The translations under genes were made by a program, and so were the position numbers. Below are positions 15,292-24,460 of a DNA stretch of 64,000 nucleotides, piece after piece (position 1 is the first letter of the stretch; each line of letters begins with the position of its first letter). Under the pieces are notes generated by a model, which worked only from the letters and a program-made list of their open reading frames with translations, was not told where the DNA came from and searched no databases. This DNA is from Spirosoma aerolatum (GTDB lineage Bacteria; Bacteroidota; Bacteroidia; Cytophagales; Spirosomataceae): contig NZ_CP020104.1 of assembly GCF_002056795.1 (NCBI RefSeq), positions 1,251,001 through 1,315,000 on the forward strand, read 5' to 3'.

Positions 15292-17739
15292 CTATTCACT
15301 CCGCAAAGACGTAACCGGATTCCTAAACGCTGCTTTCAGGCTCTGAAAACTTACGGTGATGAGAGCAATGCCAATGACAAGAAGTCCGGCGAGGAAGAAC
15401 ATGCCCCAGGGAAGATCGATACGATAGGCGAATCCGTCCAGCCATGTACGGACACCCCACCAGGCCAGGGGCGACGCAATGAGGATGGCTATTAAGATGA
15501 GCGCCAGAAAATCTTTTGAGAGCAGGGTGACAATACTGACGACAGATGCCCCTAAAACCTTGCGAATACCAATTTCTTTGGTACGACGTTCGGCCGTGAA
15601 GGTAACCAGGCCAAATAGTCCCAGGCAGCTAATAAAGACAGCTATCCCCGTTGCCAGTGAAATGAGTTTGCCCAGGTCGCGTTCGGTGCCGTAGAGTTCA
15701 GCTATCGATTCGTCAACGAATTTGGGCTCAAAGGTCTCATCTGGATACGTACCGTCCCAGAGGGCTTTGACCTGAGCCAGCGTCTGATCGAACGAAGTGG
15801 CTCCGGTCCGTCTGAAGCGTACATTAAAGATATGCAGGTTCTCTTTCTGGCTCATCAGGGCTGTAGGCTGGATGGGGTTATGTAGCGAACGGTGGTTGAA
15901 ATTTCGGACGACACCCACAATGGGCATTTTGCCCAGCATCTTGCCAATGGCCTGCGAGGGCTTTTGATACCCCATATACCGGGCCAGGGTTTCGTTGATG
16001 ACAAACTCATTAGCCGTATCGCTTGCCATCAGATTTCGACCCGCCAACAGCTTTAGTCCATATAGCGCGATAAAGCTAGTATCCACTTCCTTTCGGTATA
16101 CATTCACCTCCGATTTGCCCTTTTTACCTGTGTATTCCAGTGTGGAGGTCGAATACCCACCCGAGAGGGGAGTCTGATTGGCCAGACTTACCCGTTCGAC
16201 ACCCACCAGTTTACGAATTCGGTCGGCCAGCGTAAACCGAACATCGTGGTGATCGCCATTAAAAAACGAGCTGGTTGGTGTGTGAAACGTAACGATAGCT
16301 TCGCGCTGAAACCCCTGGTCGGCGTTGATCATAAACCGGAGTTGCTGCCCCACCAGCAATGCGCCGATGATAAACACCTGCGCTACGGTAAACTGTCCGA
16401 CAATCAGCCCCTTTCGCAAAAGTGCATTGCCCGTTGTCAGCCCCGTCTGCTTCCGCAATGTAACGACTGGTGACAAACGGGCCAGCAGTGTACCCGGATA
16501 AAAACCGGCCAGTAAGGCCGTAAAAATGGCTACGCCCAGCAGAAAGAGGTACAGACTCGGTCGGGTGTAATCAAGAACCACACCTTTCGGGACTAGTTCA
16601 CCCAGATAGGCTATCGCTCCCTGCGAGAATAGCATAGCCAGACTTGACGCCAGCAAGGTAAGCAACAGGGTTTCGCCCAGAAACTGCGCCATCAACTGGC
16701 TCCGTTCGCTACCCAGCGATTTACGAATACCGATTTCCTTCGCCCGTTGTGTCGATTGGGCCGTGGCCAGATTGATGAAGTTGATACAGGCCAGTAGCAG
16801 CAGAAAGCCACCCACTAAGCCCAGGGTGAGTAAGGTTGGTTTATGGGCAATGTGATGGCCGCTGGCATAATCGGCGTTGAAATGAATGTCGGACAACGGT
16901 TGGAGCAACAGCCAGCGGTCGCCCGATTCTTCACTGGGTGGTACGTTGGCCGCTACCAGTTTGGTCACCTGCTCACCAAATCGTTTGGGATCGGTGCCGG
17001 GTGCTAGTTTGAGCAGACATTGCGACGACGAGTTGGTATTGTTCCACTGCTCGAATCCCAGATTGTCCCGTCGTTTTTTGCTGGTGGTTTGTGTCGCCAG
17101 CGAAACAAAGGCTTGATAGTCAAAATCGCTGGGCGTTTCGAGGTCTTTTATCAAGCCTGAAACCGTCAGCATCAGGGTGTCTTTGTATTGCTTGCCGATT
17201 AACTGTCGGCCGACAAGTGCCGGACTGGCATTGCCAAAATACAACTGGGCCTGCTTCTCGGTAAGCACTACCTGTCCGGGTTTCGACAGGGATGTTTTAG
17301 GCGAACCCGCCAACCACTCTCGGGGCAAAATCTCGAAAAAGGCTTCGTTCGTACTGACCATCCATTCACGCTCGTTCTTTTCGGCACGGACCTGAAGCGG
17401 TTCTGCACCCTGCCGTGGAATGTCAACTACCTGGAAACTGCCTGCGTGAAATGGAGCTACGGTTCTGACCCCCGCCAGTTTGGTTCGTACTGCTTCCGGG
17501 ATTGGTGCTGATAAGCCCGAATTGTAGTAAAAATCGTCCCCGAACTTAAATTTGGAGACGAGTCGGTATACCTGCTCACGATCTGGCAATCGTTTGTCGA
17601 AACCCAATTCGAACTGTACAATGAGGTAAATGACCAGACAGGATGCAATGCCTACCGATAGCCCTGCTACGTTAAGGAGCGTGGTCAGCCGATTACGACT
17701 CAGATTGCGGATAGCGATTTTGACGTAGTTAAGAAGCAT
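15292..17739 (-). CDS. Double-FtsX (MacB_PCD) ABC transporter permease F
   Basis: At 815 residues this is the longest copy. The N-terminus is atypical: after the first helix it has FELGFDKRLPDREQVYRL instead of DELSYDRY...DRIYR. The first periplasmic domain is longer, with GAEPLQVRAEKNEREWM. Coupling motifs are RAKEIGIRKSLGSERSQL and RTKEIGIRKVLGASVVSI; the C-terminus is NPVTSLRSE. The signature after the second periplasmic domain is GVVRNFNHRSLHNPIQP (Asn for the usual Asp in KDF). The start codon lies 86 bp from the divergent Uma2-like gene at 17826. No tandem dyads are visible upstream; it may be read from permease G or have its own weak promoter. Confidence 0.95.
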   Translation of the reverse strand: MLLNYVKIAIRNLSRNRLTTLLNVAGLSVGIASCLVIYLIVQFELGFDKRLPDREQVYRLVSKFKFGDDFYYNSGLSAPIPEAVRTKLAGVRTVAPFHAGSFQVVDIPRQGAEPLQVRAEKNEREWMVSTNEAFFEILPREWLAGSPKTSLSKPGQVVLTEKQAQLYFGNASPALVGRQLIGKQYKDTLMLTVSGLIKDLETPSDFDYQAFVSLATQTTSKKRRDNLGFEQWNNTNSSSQCLLKLAPGTDPKRFGEQVTKLVAANVPPSEESGDRWLLLQPLSDIHFNADYASGHHIAHKPTLLTLGLVGGFLLLLACINFINLATAQSTQRAKEIGIRKSLGSERSQLMAQFLGETLLLTLLASSLAMLFSQGAIAYLGELVPKGVVLDYTRPSLYLFLLGVAIFTALLAGFYPGTLLARLSPVVTLRKQTGLTTGNALLRKGLIVGQFTVAQVFIIGALLVGQQLRFMINADQGFQREAIVTFHTPTSSFFNGDHHDVRFTLADRIRKLVGVERVSLANQTPLSGGYSTSTLEYTGKKGKSEVNVYRKEVDTSFIALYGLKLLAGRNLMASDTANEFVINETLARYMGYQKPSQAIGKMLGKMPIVGVVRNFNHRSLHNPIQPTALMSQKENLHIFNVRFRRTGATSFDQTLAQVKALWDGTYPDETFEPKFVDESIAELYGTERDLGKLISLATGIAVFISCLGLFGLVTFTAERRTKEIGIRKVLGASVVSIVTLLSKDFLALILIAILIASPLAWWGVRTWLDGFAYRIDLPWGMFFLAGLLVIGIALITVSFQSLKAAFRNPVTSLRSE

Positions 17740-17789
17740 GAGGTCGGGTTACGAAGCGAAAGGTGATAACTTTATTACATTGGTTTACT

Positions 17790-17797
17790 TATCTTTG
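17790..17797 (+). promoter_or_regulatory. -7 element TATCTTTG upstream of the Uma2-like gene at 17826
   Basis: TATCTTTG fits the Bacteroidota TAnnTTTG -7 element and lies 28 bp before the start codon. No good TTG -33 element is seen at the expected distance. The same octamer precedes the genes at 20748 and 35557. Confidence 0.4.
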
Positions 17798-17825
17798 ATA
17801 GGTCGTATTTTAAAGTCCAATTGAT

Positions 17826-18275
17826 ATGGGTTATCCAGATCCTATACCTCAGAAATTCCTCGTCATGGAGGATGAAATGGGCGTAAATGCTCCTATCACC
17901 CATCAACGTATCATTTCCAGACTTCATGTTGAACTAGGTGTTCTATACTACCATCGCAGAAGTATACCTTACGAACCCTTACCGGAAACCATGCTTGGTG
18001 AAGGGATCAGCAGCCCTACTCCCGATTTGATTCTTTACGATAATGAAACGGAACAAACCCGCGTCATTATTGAAATCTGCCATACAAGAGCTGTGAAGAG
18101 CGATCTGGACAAAGTCATTCGGTTAGTCGATGGCGGTTTATACGGCATTCTGGAAGGTTTTGTGTATAACTATAAAACCGCTGAATGGTATCGGTATCGT
18201 CTGGGAAATGGTGGCCTTGTTGAGACCTCAGCTCAGTCTGATACATTGAACGTTGATCTGAGTAAATTTCTGTAA
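17826..18275 (+). CDS. Uma2-like (DUF820, PD-(D/E)XK fold) protein, copy 2
   Basis: 149 residues, ATG at 17826. It aligns along its whole length with the proteins at 9515 and 45689: EDEMGVNAPITHQRIIS, PLPETMLGEG, PTPDLILYDN, VIIEICHTR, SDLDKVIRLV, LEGFVYNY, then YRYRLGNGG and a C-terminal LNVDLSKFL. The Asp of PDL and the Glu of IIEI match the metal-binding acidic positions of the Uma2 fold. Unlike copy 1 it has LDKV where copy 1 has LRKV. The stop is 4 bp from the permease G stop, facing it; the start is 86 bp from the divergent permease F start. Confidence 0.8.
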   Translation: MGYPDPIPQKFLVMEDEMGVNAPITHQRIISRLHVELGVLYYHRRSIPYEPLPETMLGEGISSPTPDLILYDNETEQTRVIIEICHTRAVKSDLDKVIRLVDGGLYGILEGFVYNYKTAEWYRYRLGNGGLVETSAQSDTLNVDLSKFL

Positions 18276-18279
18276 ATCC

Positions 18280-20703
18280 TTATTCTGCCCGTAACGATTT
18301 CACCGGATTCATCAGCGCGGCTTTGATGCTCTGGAAACTCACGGTCAACAGCGCAATGCCGACTGCCAGTACACCCGCCAGCACAAACATCCACCATTCG
18401 ATGTCGATCTTATAGGCAAAATCAGCCAGCCATCGGTTCATGGCGTACCAGGCCACCGGACTTGCCAGCACAATGGCCATAGCCACCAGCTTCAGAAAAT
18501 CTTTAGAAAGGAGACCGACGATACTTGGAACACTGGCACCCAATACCTTCCGAACGCCAATCTCTTTGGTACGCTGCTCCGCCATGAACGTCGCCAGTCC
18601 AAACAGGCCCAGGCAGGCTACAAAAATGGTCAGCCCGGCGAAAAGACCCAGAATGCGCCCGGTTTTCTGTTCGGCCAGATAGGTATTGTTGAAGCGTTCA
18701 TCCAGGAACGAGTAGGTAAATGGCGCTTCGGTGGTCAGTTGCTCCCATTGCTTTTTTAGCGAAGCCAATAGTCCACGAATGTCTTTGGTTTTAATTTTCA
18801 CGATGACAGCGCCAGAGGTACTACCCAGCACCATGACCAGGGGCGAAATGGCTTCGTGCATCGAGCGGAAATGGAAATCCTTTACTACACCAACAACCCG
18901 ATACGTTCCCAGCTTGCCATCGTTTTCCGTATGTGTAATCGTATGGCCAAGCGCATTACCGTTCCAGCCAAACGTGCGGGCGGCTGTTTCGTTCAGAATT
19001 ACCCCCGACGAGTCGGTGCCATAGGCTTTGGAGAAATTTCGACCGTAAGCCATCTGCATACCCAGCGTCGGAATATAATTGTAATCAACCTCGTACCGTA
19101 GCGTTTTGACCAACTGCGTTGAGTTAGACTCAGGGTAAATCATGTAGTTGTTGTTGTAGCTCGGCCCCGCTGGTAAATACCCCGATGTGCTGACATTGAC
19201 CACCCGAGGGTCCTGCATAACCAGGTTGCGGAACACCTCTGCCTGGTTGCCTAACTGCCATGTTTCGGGTAGTACCAGTACCTGATCTTTATCGTAACCC
19301 AGCCGTTTATTCTGAATGTAGCTGAGTTGCCGGTACACGACCGTCGTGCCAATCATTAGCGTGATTGAAATGAAAAACTGAACTACCACCAGGCCACTTC
19401 GCAGGCCAATACTCTTTCGGTCGCCCGTGAACTTGGTTCCTTTCAGCACCTGAACGGGCCTGAACGACGACAGGAAAAAGGCAGGGTAGCTGCCCGCCAG
19501 TAGGCCCACGACCACACCCAGCAATAATAAACCCGGCAGAAGCCAGGGTTTGGTCGAAAAATTGAAGGTGAGTTCTTTGCCAGCCAGTTCATTGAAAAGG
19601 GGTAAGGTCAGATAAACCAGCCCGACGGCCAGCACCAGCGCAATAGCGGTTAAGAGCAGCGACTCGATTAGAAACTGGCTGGTCAGGCTCTGGCGCACCG
19701 AGCCCATTACCTTCCGGATGCCCACTTCTTTGGCCCGTTTCGAGGCTCCGGCTGTACTCAGGTTCATGAAGTTGATACTGGCGATGATCAGCATAAACAG
19801 GGCAATGGCCCCGAAAATATAGACATACTGCGCATCACCGTTGGGTTCCAGCTCACCCGTCAGGTTCGAGCGCAGATGAATATCGGTTAAGGGTTGAAGC
19901 AGAAAGCGAACATCGTTGCCCTTCTGGCGGAACTGGCTTAGCGTCATACCAAAGGCCTGTTGAAGTTGTGGCGCCATGTATTTGCTGACCAACTGTGGCA
20001 TTTTCGCTTCCAGCTTTGCGGGATCGTATCCTTTGGCAAGTACCAAATACGTGTGATAGCTCGATGTCATCCACGAAGGCGATTTGGCATCGGAATTCCC
20101 GGCCATCGACACAAACATATCGAAATGAAAGTGCGAGTTGACGGGTACTTTTTTGATTACACCGGTTACCCGAAAGAGGGCATTCCAGCTTTTGATTGGT
20201 ATCGATTTTCCAATCGGGTTTTCAGTACCAAAAAGTTGATGCGCCATCGCCTGGGTGATAACAGCCGTGTTGGGCTGGATCAGCGCTGTTTTGGCATCGC
20301 CCTGAAGCAGGGGTAGGGTAAATACCTGAAAGAAGTTGGAGTCGACGAACGCAATTTGATCATCCCGAAACGTTTTATCGCCCACCGTGATCGATGGTGC
20401 CCCGGCAGCCCGGATACGGGTCGCTTCTTCCACTTCCGGGTAGTCAGCTTTTAACGTTGAGGCAACAGGTGGCATCACATTGGCCTCATTGATCTGTCCA
20501 CCATTCGTAATGGCCTGAAAAACGACCCGCACAATCCGGTCGGCTTTTTCGCTGTAGCGGTCATAACTCAGTTCATTGAACAGGTACAAACTGATGAGCA
20601 GGCATGTGGCCAACCCGAGCGCCAACCCGACAATATTGATGGCTGAAAAAGCTTTGTTGCGAACCAGATTCCGCCAGGCGATTTTGATATAGTTAAGGAG
20701 CAT
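18280..20703 (-). CDS. Double-FtsX (MacB_PCD) ABC transporter permease G
   Basis: 807 residues, ATG at 20703. N-terminus MLLNYIKIAWRNLVRNKAFS, then NELSYDRYSEKADRIVRV. The extra segment before the second helix (YMAPQLQQAFGMTLSQFRQKG and VRFLLQPLTDIHLRS) is shared with permease K (YVGPQVQQMIGKSLGEFRKAG), so G and K look like close paralogues about 35 kb apart. Coupling motifs are RAKEVGIRKVMGSVRQSL and RTKEIGVRKVLGASVPSI; the C-terminus is NPVKSLRAE. The start codon faces the divergent Uma2-like gene at 20748 with 44 bp between. No dyad operator is visible in that gap. Confidence 0.95.
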   Translation of the reverse strand: MLLNYIKIAWRNLVRNKAFSAINIVGLALGLATCLLISLYLFNELSYDRYSEKADRIVRVVFQAITNGGQINEANVMPPVASTLKADYPEVEEATRIRAAGAPSITVGDKTFRDDQIAFVDSNFFQVFTLPLLQGDAKTALIQPNTAVITQAMAHQLFGTENPIGKSIPIKSWNALFRVTGVIKKVPVNSHFHFDMFVSMAGNSDAKSPSWMTSSYHTYLVLAKGYDPAKLEAKMPQLVSKYMAPQLQQAFGMTLSQFRQKGNDVRFLLQPLTDIHLRSNLTGELEPNGDAQYVYIFGAIALFMLIIASINFMNLSTAGASKRAKEVGIRKVMGSVRQSLTSQFLIESLLLTAIALVLAVGLVYLTLPLFNELAGKELTFNFSTKPWLLPGLLLLGVVVGLLAGSYPAFFLSSFRPVQVLKGTKFTGDRKSIGLRSGLVVVQFFISITLMIGTTVVYRQLSYIQNKRLGYDKDQVLVLPETWQLGNQAEVFRNLVMQDPRVVNVSTSGYLPAGPSYNNNYMIYPESNSTQLVKTLRYEVDYNYIPTLGMQMAYGRNFSKAYGTDSSGVILNETAARTFGWNGNALGHTITHTENDGKLGTYRVVGVVKDFHFRSMHEAISPLVMVLGSTSGAVIVKIKTKDIRGLLASLKKQWEQLTTEAPFTYSFLDERFNNTYLAEQKTGRILGLFAGLTIFVACLGLFGLATFMAEQRTKEIGVRKVLGASVPSIVGLLSKDFLKLVAMAIVLASPVAWYAMNRWLADFAYKIDIEWWMFVLAGVLAVGIALLTVSFQSIKAALMNPVKSLRAE

Positions 20704-20719
20704 CTTATGGCCTTTTTGT

Positions 20720-20727
20720 TATCTTTG
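20720..20727 (+). promoter_or_regulatory. -7 element TATCTTTG upstream of the Uma2-family gene at 20748
   Basis: TATCTTTG fits the Bacteroidota -7 consensus, 20 bp before the start codon. No clear -33 TTG at the expected spacing, which would fall inside the divergent permease G coding region. Confidence 0.4.
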
Positions 20728-20747
20728 ATAAAAAACTTCGTTGCGTT

Positions 20748-21218
20748 ATGGAGGCCGTCATTGATCAACCCACCGAGTTCGAAGATGAAAAAATGTCGAG
20801 TTATAATCATTCTGAGTTGCAGAGCAATCTGGCTTTCCTGCTGAAACTCTCTTATCGTACTCAATACAGTATCCTGACAGAGCTTGATTTCGATTTTGCA
20901 TCTGGCAAGGCCCGCCCTGACCTCGCTATTATGCCCAAACGGAAAGCCGATTGGCTAGCCGATGAAATTGTTGTACAGGATGTTCCGTTAACAACCATCG
21001 AGATTCTCTCTCCTGAACAAAGCTTGAACAGCCTGACCGAACGCATTTACAAAAAACATTTCCCGGCCGGTGTGAAGTCCGTCTGGCTGGTGGTACCCAC
21101 TGTTCAAACCGTTTCCATTCTATTGCCAGATCGTCGCCAGCTTAACTTTGCGAATGGCCTCGTCGCTGATCCCGTAACCGGCATTCAACTCCAGTTGAGC
21201 GAAATCTTTGAAGGCTAA
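20748..21218 (+). CDS. Uma2 family (DUF820) protein, canonical type
   Basis: 156 residues, ATG at 20748. It is the most recognisable Uma2 member here: NHSELQSNLAFLL, ARPDLAIMPK, TTIEILSPEQ, LTERIYKKHFPAGVKSVW and LVVP. In Uma2 proteins the Asp of PDL, the Glu of IE-L and a following Lys form the PD-(D/E)XK-like site. It differs clearly from the three shorter copies and probably represents a separate branch. It is divergent from permease G and its stop directly touches the stop of the minus-strand secreted protein at 21219, with no spacer. Nuclease activity is predicted from the fold only. Confidence 0.87.
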   Translation: MEAVIDQPTEFEDEKMSSYNHSELQSNLAFLLKLSYRTQYSILTELDFDFASGKARPDLAIMPKRKADWLADEIVVQDVPLTTIEILSPEQSLNSLTERIYKKHFPAGVKSVWLVVPTVQTVSILLPDRRQLNFANGLVADPVTGIQLQLSEIFEG

Positions 21219-21833
21219 TCACTTCCCACTCTTCGGTATACCAATCTCTTTTTCAATCCGCTCGATAAGCTGTTGCCGTTCCTGCTGCGACTTGTCGCGG
21301 GCGTTGAGCGTGCGTTCGTAGGTGATGTCTTCACCGTCTTTCTGGAATCGGTAGCGCAGGAATAGTTTGCCCGTCTCCGAATCGTAATTCACCTCTTTGG
21401 TATACGGATTCTTCCCGCCAACAGCTACAGCCTGACTGTTACCATTACTACTGGTTATCATCGGTCCATCGCTACTGATGATCGTGACAGACTCACTGCC
21501 ATCAAAACGAGGAGGTTTGGGCGCTTTAGGGGCCTTGGGCGCTGCAGGAGCAGCTATACTCATTGCAGGCTCGGTGGGTGGAATCGGTGGTTCAGGTCTG
21601 CTGATGTGCAATGAGTCCAGAATGCGTTCGCGAAGGGCGTTGCGTTCGGCAAGATTTAAACCCGACACATTAAAACTCCGGTCGTAGTCGATCTTTTGCC
21701 CATCGACTGTACCGTTTACACGAATTGAGAGGGTCTTCTCATCGTCGTTAATGCTCGTGCTGAGCGACGAATGTTTCTGCGCCATAGCCAATGAGCTTGC
21801 CAGCGCCAGTAGGATTGTGATATGTGTTTTCAT
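21219..21833 (-). CDS. Small secreted protein, paralogue of the product at 3785-4414
   Basis: 204 residues with signal peptide MKTHITILLALASSLAMAQ. It shares the N-terminal LSIRVNG...YDRSFNVS block and the C-terminal GKLFLRYRFQKDGEDITYER, ARDKSQQERQQLIERIEKEIGI block with the product at 3785-4414. The middle carries a Pro/Ala/Lys-rich run (PAAPKAPKAPKPP, about residues 95-110), a likely flexible linker. The start is only 32 bp behind the permease H stop, so H and this gene form a two-gene unit behind a dyad-type promoter. The function is unknown; I infer an exported accessory to permease H. No lipobox was seen. Confidence 0.8.
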   Translation of the reverse strand: MKTHITILLALASSLAMAQKHSSLSTSINDDEKTLSIRVNGTVDGQKIDYDRSFNVSGLNLAERNALRERILDSLHISRPEPPIPPTEPAMSIAAPAAPKAPKAPKPPRFDGSESVTIISSDGPMITSSNGNSQAVAVGGKNPYTKEVNYDSETGKLFLRYRFQKDGEDITYERTLNARDKSQQERQQLIERIEKEIGIPKSGK

Positions 21834-21865
21834 ACTTGTTCAGAAAGGGGCATGCTCCCTGCTAT

Positions 21866-24274
21866 TTATTCCGATTTAAGTGATTTAATAGGGTTCGTTA
21901 ACGCGGCTTTCACACTTTGGAAACTGACCGTCAACAGGGCGATCAGGACCGTTAGGCCACCGGCCAGTACAAACACCCACCACTGAATGTCGGTGCGGTA
22001 GGCAAAATCCTTTAGCCAGTTGTGCATGGCGTACCAGGCCACCGGCGACGCAATCACCAGCGCGACCAGTACCAGCTTCATAAAGTCTTTCGAGAACAGG
22101 GCGACCAGACTGGCTTCCGACGCGCCCAACACTTTTCGAATGCCAATTTCTTTGGTACGGGCTTCGGCCATAAACATCGACAGCCCAAACAGACCCAGGC
22201 ATGAAATTAGGATGGCGATACCCGAAAACACGCTGAACAGGGTTTGCTGGGTTTGCTCGCGTGCATAGAGCCGATCAAAGCGTTCGTCCAAAAATTTGTA
22301 ATCGAACGGTTGCTGCGGAAAGAATTGCTTCCAGACCGACTCGACCCGTTGTACCGCTTCGGGCGTGTTGCCTTTGAGTGGAATCGACAGCCAGTTAAGT
22401 TGTCCAGGCCGCAGAATCATCGCCAAAGCCGCCATTTGCTGGTGCAGGGATTCAAAATGAAAATCTTTCGTAACACCGATAATCTGCCCTTTAGCCGGTC
22501 CATACTGAAATGGTTTGCCAATTGCCTGCTCAGGTGTCCAGCCGAGTTGCCGAACGGCGGTTTCGTTCAGAATAACCATCGCCGTGTCGGTCGAGTAAGA
22601 GCGGGCAAAGTTTCGCCCGGCAGCCATGCTGATCTGATAGGCTGGAATAAAATCGTAATCGACGCTTAGCCCCCGCAGGTTGATTTTGACGGGTGCCATT
22701 GTGTCGCCTTTCATGGCCATAGCCCCGTATGAATCCAGCAAGCGTCCCGACGGTATCCGCGATGAGCGACCCAGATCACGCACAAAGCCGGTCTGAACCA
22801 GTTGCTGTTTCAGCGTTTCGTAATTGGTCGTCGAATCGCCTACATCGCGGAGAATCAACACCTGATCTTTGGCGTAGCCCAGTCGATAATTCTGGATGTA
22901 TTTCATCTGGTTGTAGACTACGGCGGTGCTGATAATCAGAACAATGGCGATGGAAAACTGAGTGATCACCAGCACCTGCCGCAGTTTGCCACTCCGTACG
23001 GTTGAGGCAATTTGACCTTTCAGTACACCCAGTGGCCGGAACGAAGTCAGGAAAAAAGCGGGATAGCTACCAGCTACCAGCCCTGTCAGAAGCGTAATGC
23101 CAACCAGAACGGCCAGAAAAACCGGATTCAACAGTTGGCTGAATGAGAGTTGCTTGTTGGTGAAATCGTTGAGTGCCGGTAATCCCAGCATAACCAGAAA
23201 GACAGCCACCCCGAGTGCAAACAGAACCAGTACCAGAGATTCGCTCAGGAATTGACCAATGAGCTGGTTGCGCAAGGCCCCTACAACCTTGCGCATACCA
23301 ACCTCTTTGGCTCGCCCCGCCGAACGAGCAGTGGCCAGATTCATATAATTGATGCAGGCAATCAGCAAAATGAATAAACCGATAGCCGAAAAAAGATAAA
23401 TGTAGGTAATGTCGCCCGTGGGCTCTACTTCCGAATCGGTATGTGAGCGTAAGTGAATGTCCGTCAGCTTTTGCAGGTTCAGCACCGACCAGGTAGACGC
23501 CTTGCGGCCTTCTTCGGGCGGTATATGCTTGTCCTGAAAGGCCGGGAAAGCGCCTTCAACCCGTGCGGGGTCCGTATTGGGCTTCAAAAGAACATAGGTG
23601 TTGAAGGAATTGTTGCTCCAGTTGGTCCGTAAACCTTCGGCTCCGTAAATTCGGTTGTCGTTCAGGGTCGAGAACGAAATCAGAAAGCCGGGATGGAAAT
23701 GGGCCTGAGTAGGTAGTGGTTCATATACACCTGTAACAGTCAGGTCGAACTGGTTATTGAATCGAACCGTCTTGCCCACGGGATTTTCGCTGCCGAAATA
23801 CTTCGTCGCCATGGGCCGGGAGAACATGATCGAAAACGGATTGACCAGCGCCTGATCAGGATTGCCACTAACCATGTCGAAATCAAGTACTTTAAACAAA
23901 TTCGCTTCGGCCAGAAAAATGTCCGGCTCATTGAACGAATGTTCGCCAACGCGTAACAGACCATTGCTTAGATCCAGCGTTCGGACGACTTGCTCGGCTT
24001 CTGAAAAATCCTGTTTGATTAGGGGGCCAAAGGGCGGTGCGGCCTGCGCCAGTTTCAGCGAGGGTGATCCGTCCGATGTAAGGAAAGTTCGGGTAAGCCG
24101 GTAAACCCGGTTGGCATTCGTATTATAGCGGTCGTAGCTGAGTTCGTCCTGTACATACAGAGCGATGAGCAGAAAACACGCTAATCCAACGGCTACTCCA
24201 ACAATATTGATGAAACTAAACGTTTTGTGCTTCTGCAGATTACGAAAAGCGATTAGCAAATAATTGCGTAGCAT
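21866..24274 (-). CDS. Double-FtsX (MacB_PCD) ABC transporter permease H
   Basis: 802 residues, ATG at 24274. N-terminus MLRNYLLIAFRNLQKHKTFS and DELSYDRYNTNANRVYRL. Coupling motifs are RAKEVGMRKVVGALRNQL and RTKEIGIRKVLGASEASL; Glu in the second replaces the usual Val, an acidic change next to the presumed ATPase contact. The C-terminus is NPIKSLKSE. The signature GVTKDFHFESLHQQMAALA lies between the second periplasmic domain and the last helices. It is the first gene of a unit preceded by tandem dyads and a sigma-54-like element (-12 about 33 nt before the start) and followed by the secreted protein at 21219-21833. Confidence 0.95.
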   Translation of the reverse strand: MLRNYLLIAFRNLQKHKTFSFINIVGVAVGLACFLLIALYVQDELSYDRYNTNANRVYRLTRTFLTSDGSPSLKLAQAAPPFGPLIKQDFSEAEQVVRTLDLSNGLLRVGEHSFNEPDIFLAEANLFKVLDFDMVSGNPDQALVNPFSIMFSRPMATKYFGSENPVGKTVRFNNQFDLTVTGVYEPLPTQAHFHPGFLISFSTLNDNRIYGAEGLRTNWSNNSFNTYVLLKPNTDPARVEGAFPAFQDKHIPPEEGRKASTWSVLNLQKLTDIHLRSHTDSEVEPTGDITYIYLFSAIGLFILLIACINYMNLATARSAGRAKEVGMRKVVGALRNQLIGQFLSESLVLVLFALGVAVFLVMLGLPALNDFTNKQLSFSQLLNPVFLAVLVGITLLTGLVAGSYPAFFLTSFRPLGVLKGQIASTVRSGKLRQVLVITQFSIAIVLIISTAVVYNQMKYIQNYRLGYAKDQVLILRDVGDSTTNYETLKQQLVQTGFVRDLGRSSRIPSGRLLDSYGAMAMKGDTMAPVKINLRGLSVDYDFIPAYQISMAAGRNFARSYSTDTAMVILNETAVRQLGWTPEQAIGKPFQYGPAKGQIIGVTKDFHFESLHQQMAALAMILRPGQLNWLSIPLKGNTPEAVQRVESVWKQFFPQQPFDYKFLDERFDRLYAREQTQQTLFSVFSGIAILISCLGLFGLSMFMAEARTKEIGIRKVLGASEASLVALFSKDFMKLVLVALVIASPVAWYAMHNWLKDFAYRTDIQWWVFVLAGGLTVLIALLTVSFQSVKAALTNPIKSLKSE

Positions 24275-24305
24275 ACCAGCATCTGAAGTTTATTCATAAA
24301 AGATA

Positions 24306-24321
24306 CCCAAATGCCGTACCA
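24306..24321 (-). promoter_or_regulatory. Candidate sigma-54-type -24/-12 promoter for permease H
   Basis: The minus strand reads TGGTACGGCATTTGGG, the best of the four: TGG, ACG and TTG all sit at consensus positions of TGGCACG-N4-TTGC, with G instead of the final C. It lies 53 bp downstream of the dyads and about 33 nt before the start codon. Confidence 0.5.
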
Positions 24322-24373
24322 GAAAGGTAACTTGTTGGCTGTTAAATACTTGCGTTTTATGCCTGTTCGTAAA

Positions 24374-24410
24374 TGTCCGTTTATGGACGTGATAAGTTCA
24401 GTTACGGACA
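24374..24410 (-). promoter_or_regulatory. Tandem-dyad operator/UAS, copy 3
   Basis: The first dyad is TGTCCG-TTTA-TGGACG (24374-24389). The second (24395-24410) keeps only its right half, TTACGGACA, as in copy 2. The dyad starts are 21 bp apart. Confidence 0.6.
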
Positions 24411-24460
24411 GCAGCGTACTTATGTGCCTACTCCTCGCACCTCGCGCCCTGCGCCTTGCT

